From assembly GCA_026770615.1 (NCBI GenBank), contig MU631375.1, positions 253,218-270,520 of the forward strand: a stretch of DNA of 17,303 nt, read 5' to 3'. The DNA is from Pavlovales sp. CCMP2436. Lineage: Eukaryota > Haptophyta > Pavlovophyceae > Pavlovales. Under the pieces are notes generated by a model. It ran no database searches, had not been told where the DNA came from, and saw nothing but the letters and a program-made list of their open reading frames with translations. The translations under genes and the position numbers were made by a program. Of the stretch, positions 16,149-17,303 are shown piece by piece. The first letter of the stretch is position 1, and each line of letters opens with the position of its first letter.

Positions 16149-17090
16149 GGCACGAGTGTACGCTTTAGATTGGTCTATGTTGATGATGTTTTCAGCGTTA
16201 ATTCGGGGCTTCGTCTGCCGCAGCTCTGCATCGTCCCCGTCAAGCTCTGTCTCTCTATCTTCAGGCTCCCCGCGAGGGAAGGTATTGTACAGTTCGAATC
16301 TGCATCGACCAGTTAGTAGTACCGCTTGTATGCAGGCACAAAACACATCAGGACCTACATCGGCCGAGTTCATCGTGGCTCGTTTTATCTGGGGCTTCCA
16401 CTTCTCGTTAGCCCACAAATTGTATGGCGTCTGGAGGGCGTACACGGTTCCATCAGAGCGAAGAATCCGCTGTGGGCAGCTTTGGTTATTGGACGGGTAG
16501 GTTATCAAAGTACCATCACTCTTAATGAGCTCTGCGTGTTTGGCGGTCATCTCAGCAAGATCGAGCTTTATAACTTCGCTATCTGTCGTTACAAATCCTA
16601 ACGTCGACGCATCGAAAGATTCGACGTGTGTGGGGGTCGTTAGTAGCATTTTCACCGGCGTTTTTATGACGCCATGCAACTTTCCGGTTATCGGATTGGG
16701 GTTATCAACGTGTAAATAAGAGCCGAATTTGGGGTACAGCGGCGATATTATCGTGAGTGCGTTGGCCCCGGATAGCTGAATGATCTCTCTCATGAGATGC
16801 AAATCGGTGTGTTTTATACCTCCTAAAATCTGCACCCGCTCATTAAAAACAAGCAAATCATCGGCTCTCTTTGTTACATTTTTTAACTCCTTGCTGAGGC
16901 GCTTTCTATCTTCGGCTGATTTGGCGTCGCGAATCTCGCCGGCTTTGGGGCGACCCTTGCGCTGTACCGGCAAAAGTTTCAAATCTTCTTCTATTTGATC
17001 TTTTTTTATCGACAGGCGGTGATAAAATCCGGCTATAAGGCAATTTATTGTGGGTGCATCTGCGATATTCAGATTCGAGCCGCTCGCACC
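16147..17090 (-). pseudogene. N-terminal part of protein-primed-type family B DNA polymerase, cut at motif A
   Basis: The minus-strand frame is open from inside repeat R2 (beyond 17091) down to 16092. Protein-like sequence ends near 16150, because beyond that it is antisense to fibre 2. Near 16165-16195 it reads NIDQSKAYTRAF, a D..KAYT form of polymerase motif A. The fragment otherwise holds basic helices (RKRLSKELKNVTKRADDLL) and a beta-rich central part, with no obvious DxE exonuclease motif. There is no in-frame ATG before the reading enters R2, so the N-terminus may be truncated by R2. The frame ends just where the plus-strand fragment at 3705 resumes with the segment expected after motif A. 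Confidence 0.65.
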
Positions 17091-17303
17091 ACCACCATAG
17101 AGGGGCGGGACCCCATTTAATTGCCTGCGGCGGCTCCCTAATTACCCGAATCCCCTTCGATTGGGCTATGATTTTCTTGCGGGGCTATGCCTATCTCGTT
17201 CGATCCCTAAGGTCGTGGTGGATCTCGGTAGACGGGCACTATTTCTCGGTCGATTCTCGTTCGATCTCGTTCGATCTCGTTCGATCTCGGTGGCGCCTAG
17301 GTA
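17091..17303 (+). repeat. Direct repeat R, copy 2 (continues past window end)
   Basis: 17091-17221 match 5640-5770 with one mismatch (C to T). The rest matches up to GGCGCCTAGGTA at the window edge, with an added run of CGATCTCGTT iterations. Its left edge adjoins the 5' side of the polymerase fragment, whereas copy 1 adjoins the 3' side of the helicase. Confidence 0.9.

Noticed and set aside
16092..16149. C-terminal extension of the polymerase fragment past motif A
   Set aside because: These codons are antisense to the conserved fibre 2 strand FTIEYPYAVKMASFRLAG and do not resemble polymerase.
1..17303. tRNA or rRNA genes
   Set aside because: No cloverleaf-like stretches with conserved T-loop words or rRNA-like segments were recognised by eye on either strand.

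Overview
The window looks like a eukaryotic (protist or algal) nuclear region carrying a decayed, rearranged polinton-like virus (PLV), or a scrambled PLV-type genome. The evidence is a PLV-type gene set: a double jelly-roll major capsid protein (MCP), a penton-like minor capsid protein, an FtsK/HerA (A32-like) packaging ATPase, a small Gly/Ala-rich virion-type protein, a class-3-lipase-like protein, two fibre-like proteins with F5/8 type C (discoidin-like) domains, and a protein-primed-type family B DNA polymerase palm fused to an SF1 helicase. All assignments come from reading motifs; no database search was possible.

Layout. 1-3.7 kb: GC-rich flank with two unrecognised, frame-broken coding stretches and a 167-bp TA-flanked MITE. 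3.7-5.65 kb (+): C-terminal palm of the polymerase fused to the helicase, with a frameshift in a G run. 5.64-7.44 kb: about 1.8 kb of non-coding repeats (direct repeat R, an 85-102 bp tandem array, a large foldback, a 30-bp tandem array, microsatellites). 7.4-9.5 kb (-): MCP, pVI-like protein, C-terminal half of the penton. 9.5-11.5 kb (-): Pro-rich protein, ATPase, Ala/Lys-rich protein. 11.6-13.3 kb (+): N-terminal half of the penton joined to a nuclease-like domain, then small ORFs. 13.1-14.3 kb (-): lipase with an internal stop, C-terminal half of fibre 2. 14.4-16.15 kb (+): intact fibre 1, then the N-terminal half of fibre 2. 16.15-17.09 kb (-): N-terminal part of the polymerase. 17.09 kb to the end: second copy of R.

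The most striking feature is that three genes (penton, fibre 2, polymerase) are each present as two complementary halves on opposite strands. The halves meet at matching points with little or no coding lost. Three inversions (about 9.49-12.1 kb, 14.33-16.15 kb and 3.70-16.15 kb) would put all three genes back together. In that reconstructed order the polymerase-helicase gene is flanked by inverted copies of R. Premature stops (TGA in the lipase, TAA in the penton, TAG in the left-flank pseudogene) and frameshifts suggest a decaying endogenous copy, although a chimeric assembly or amplification artefact must be excluded.
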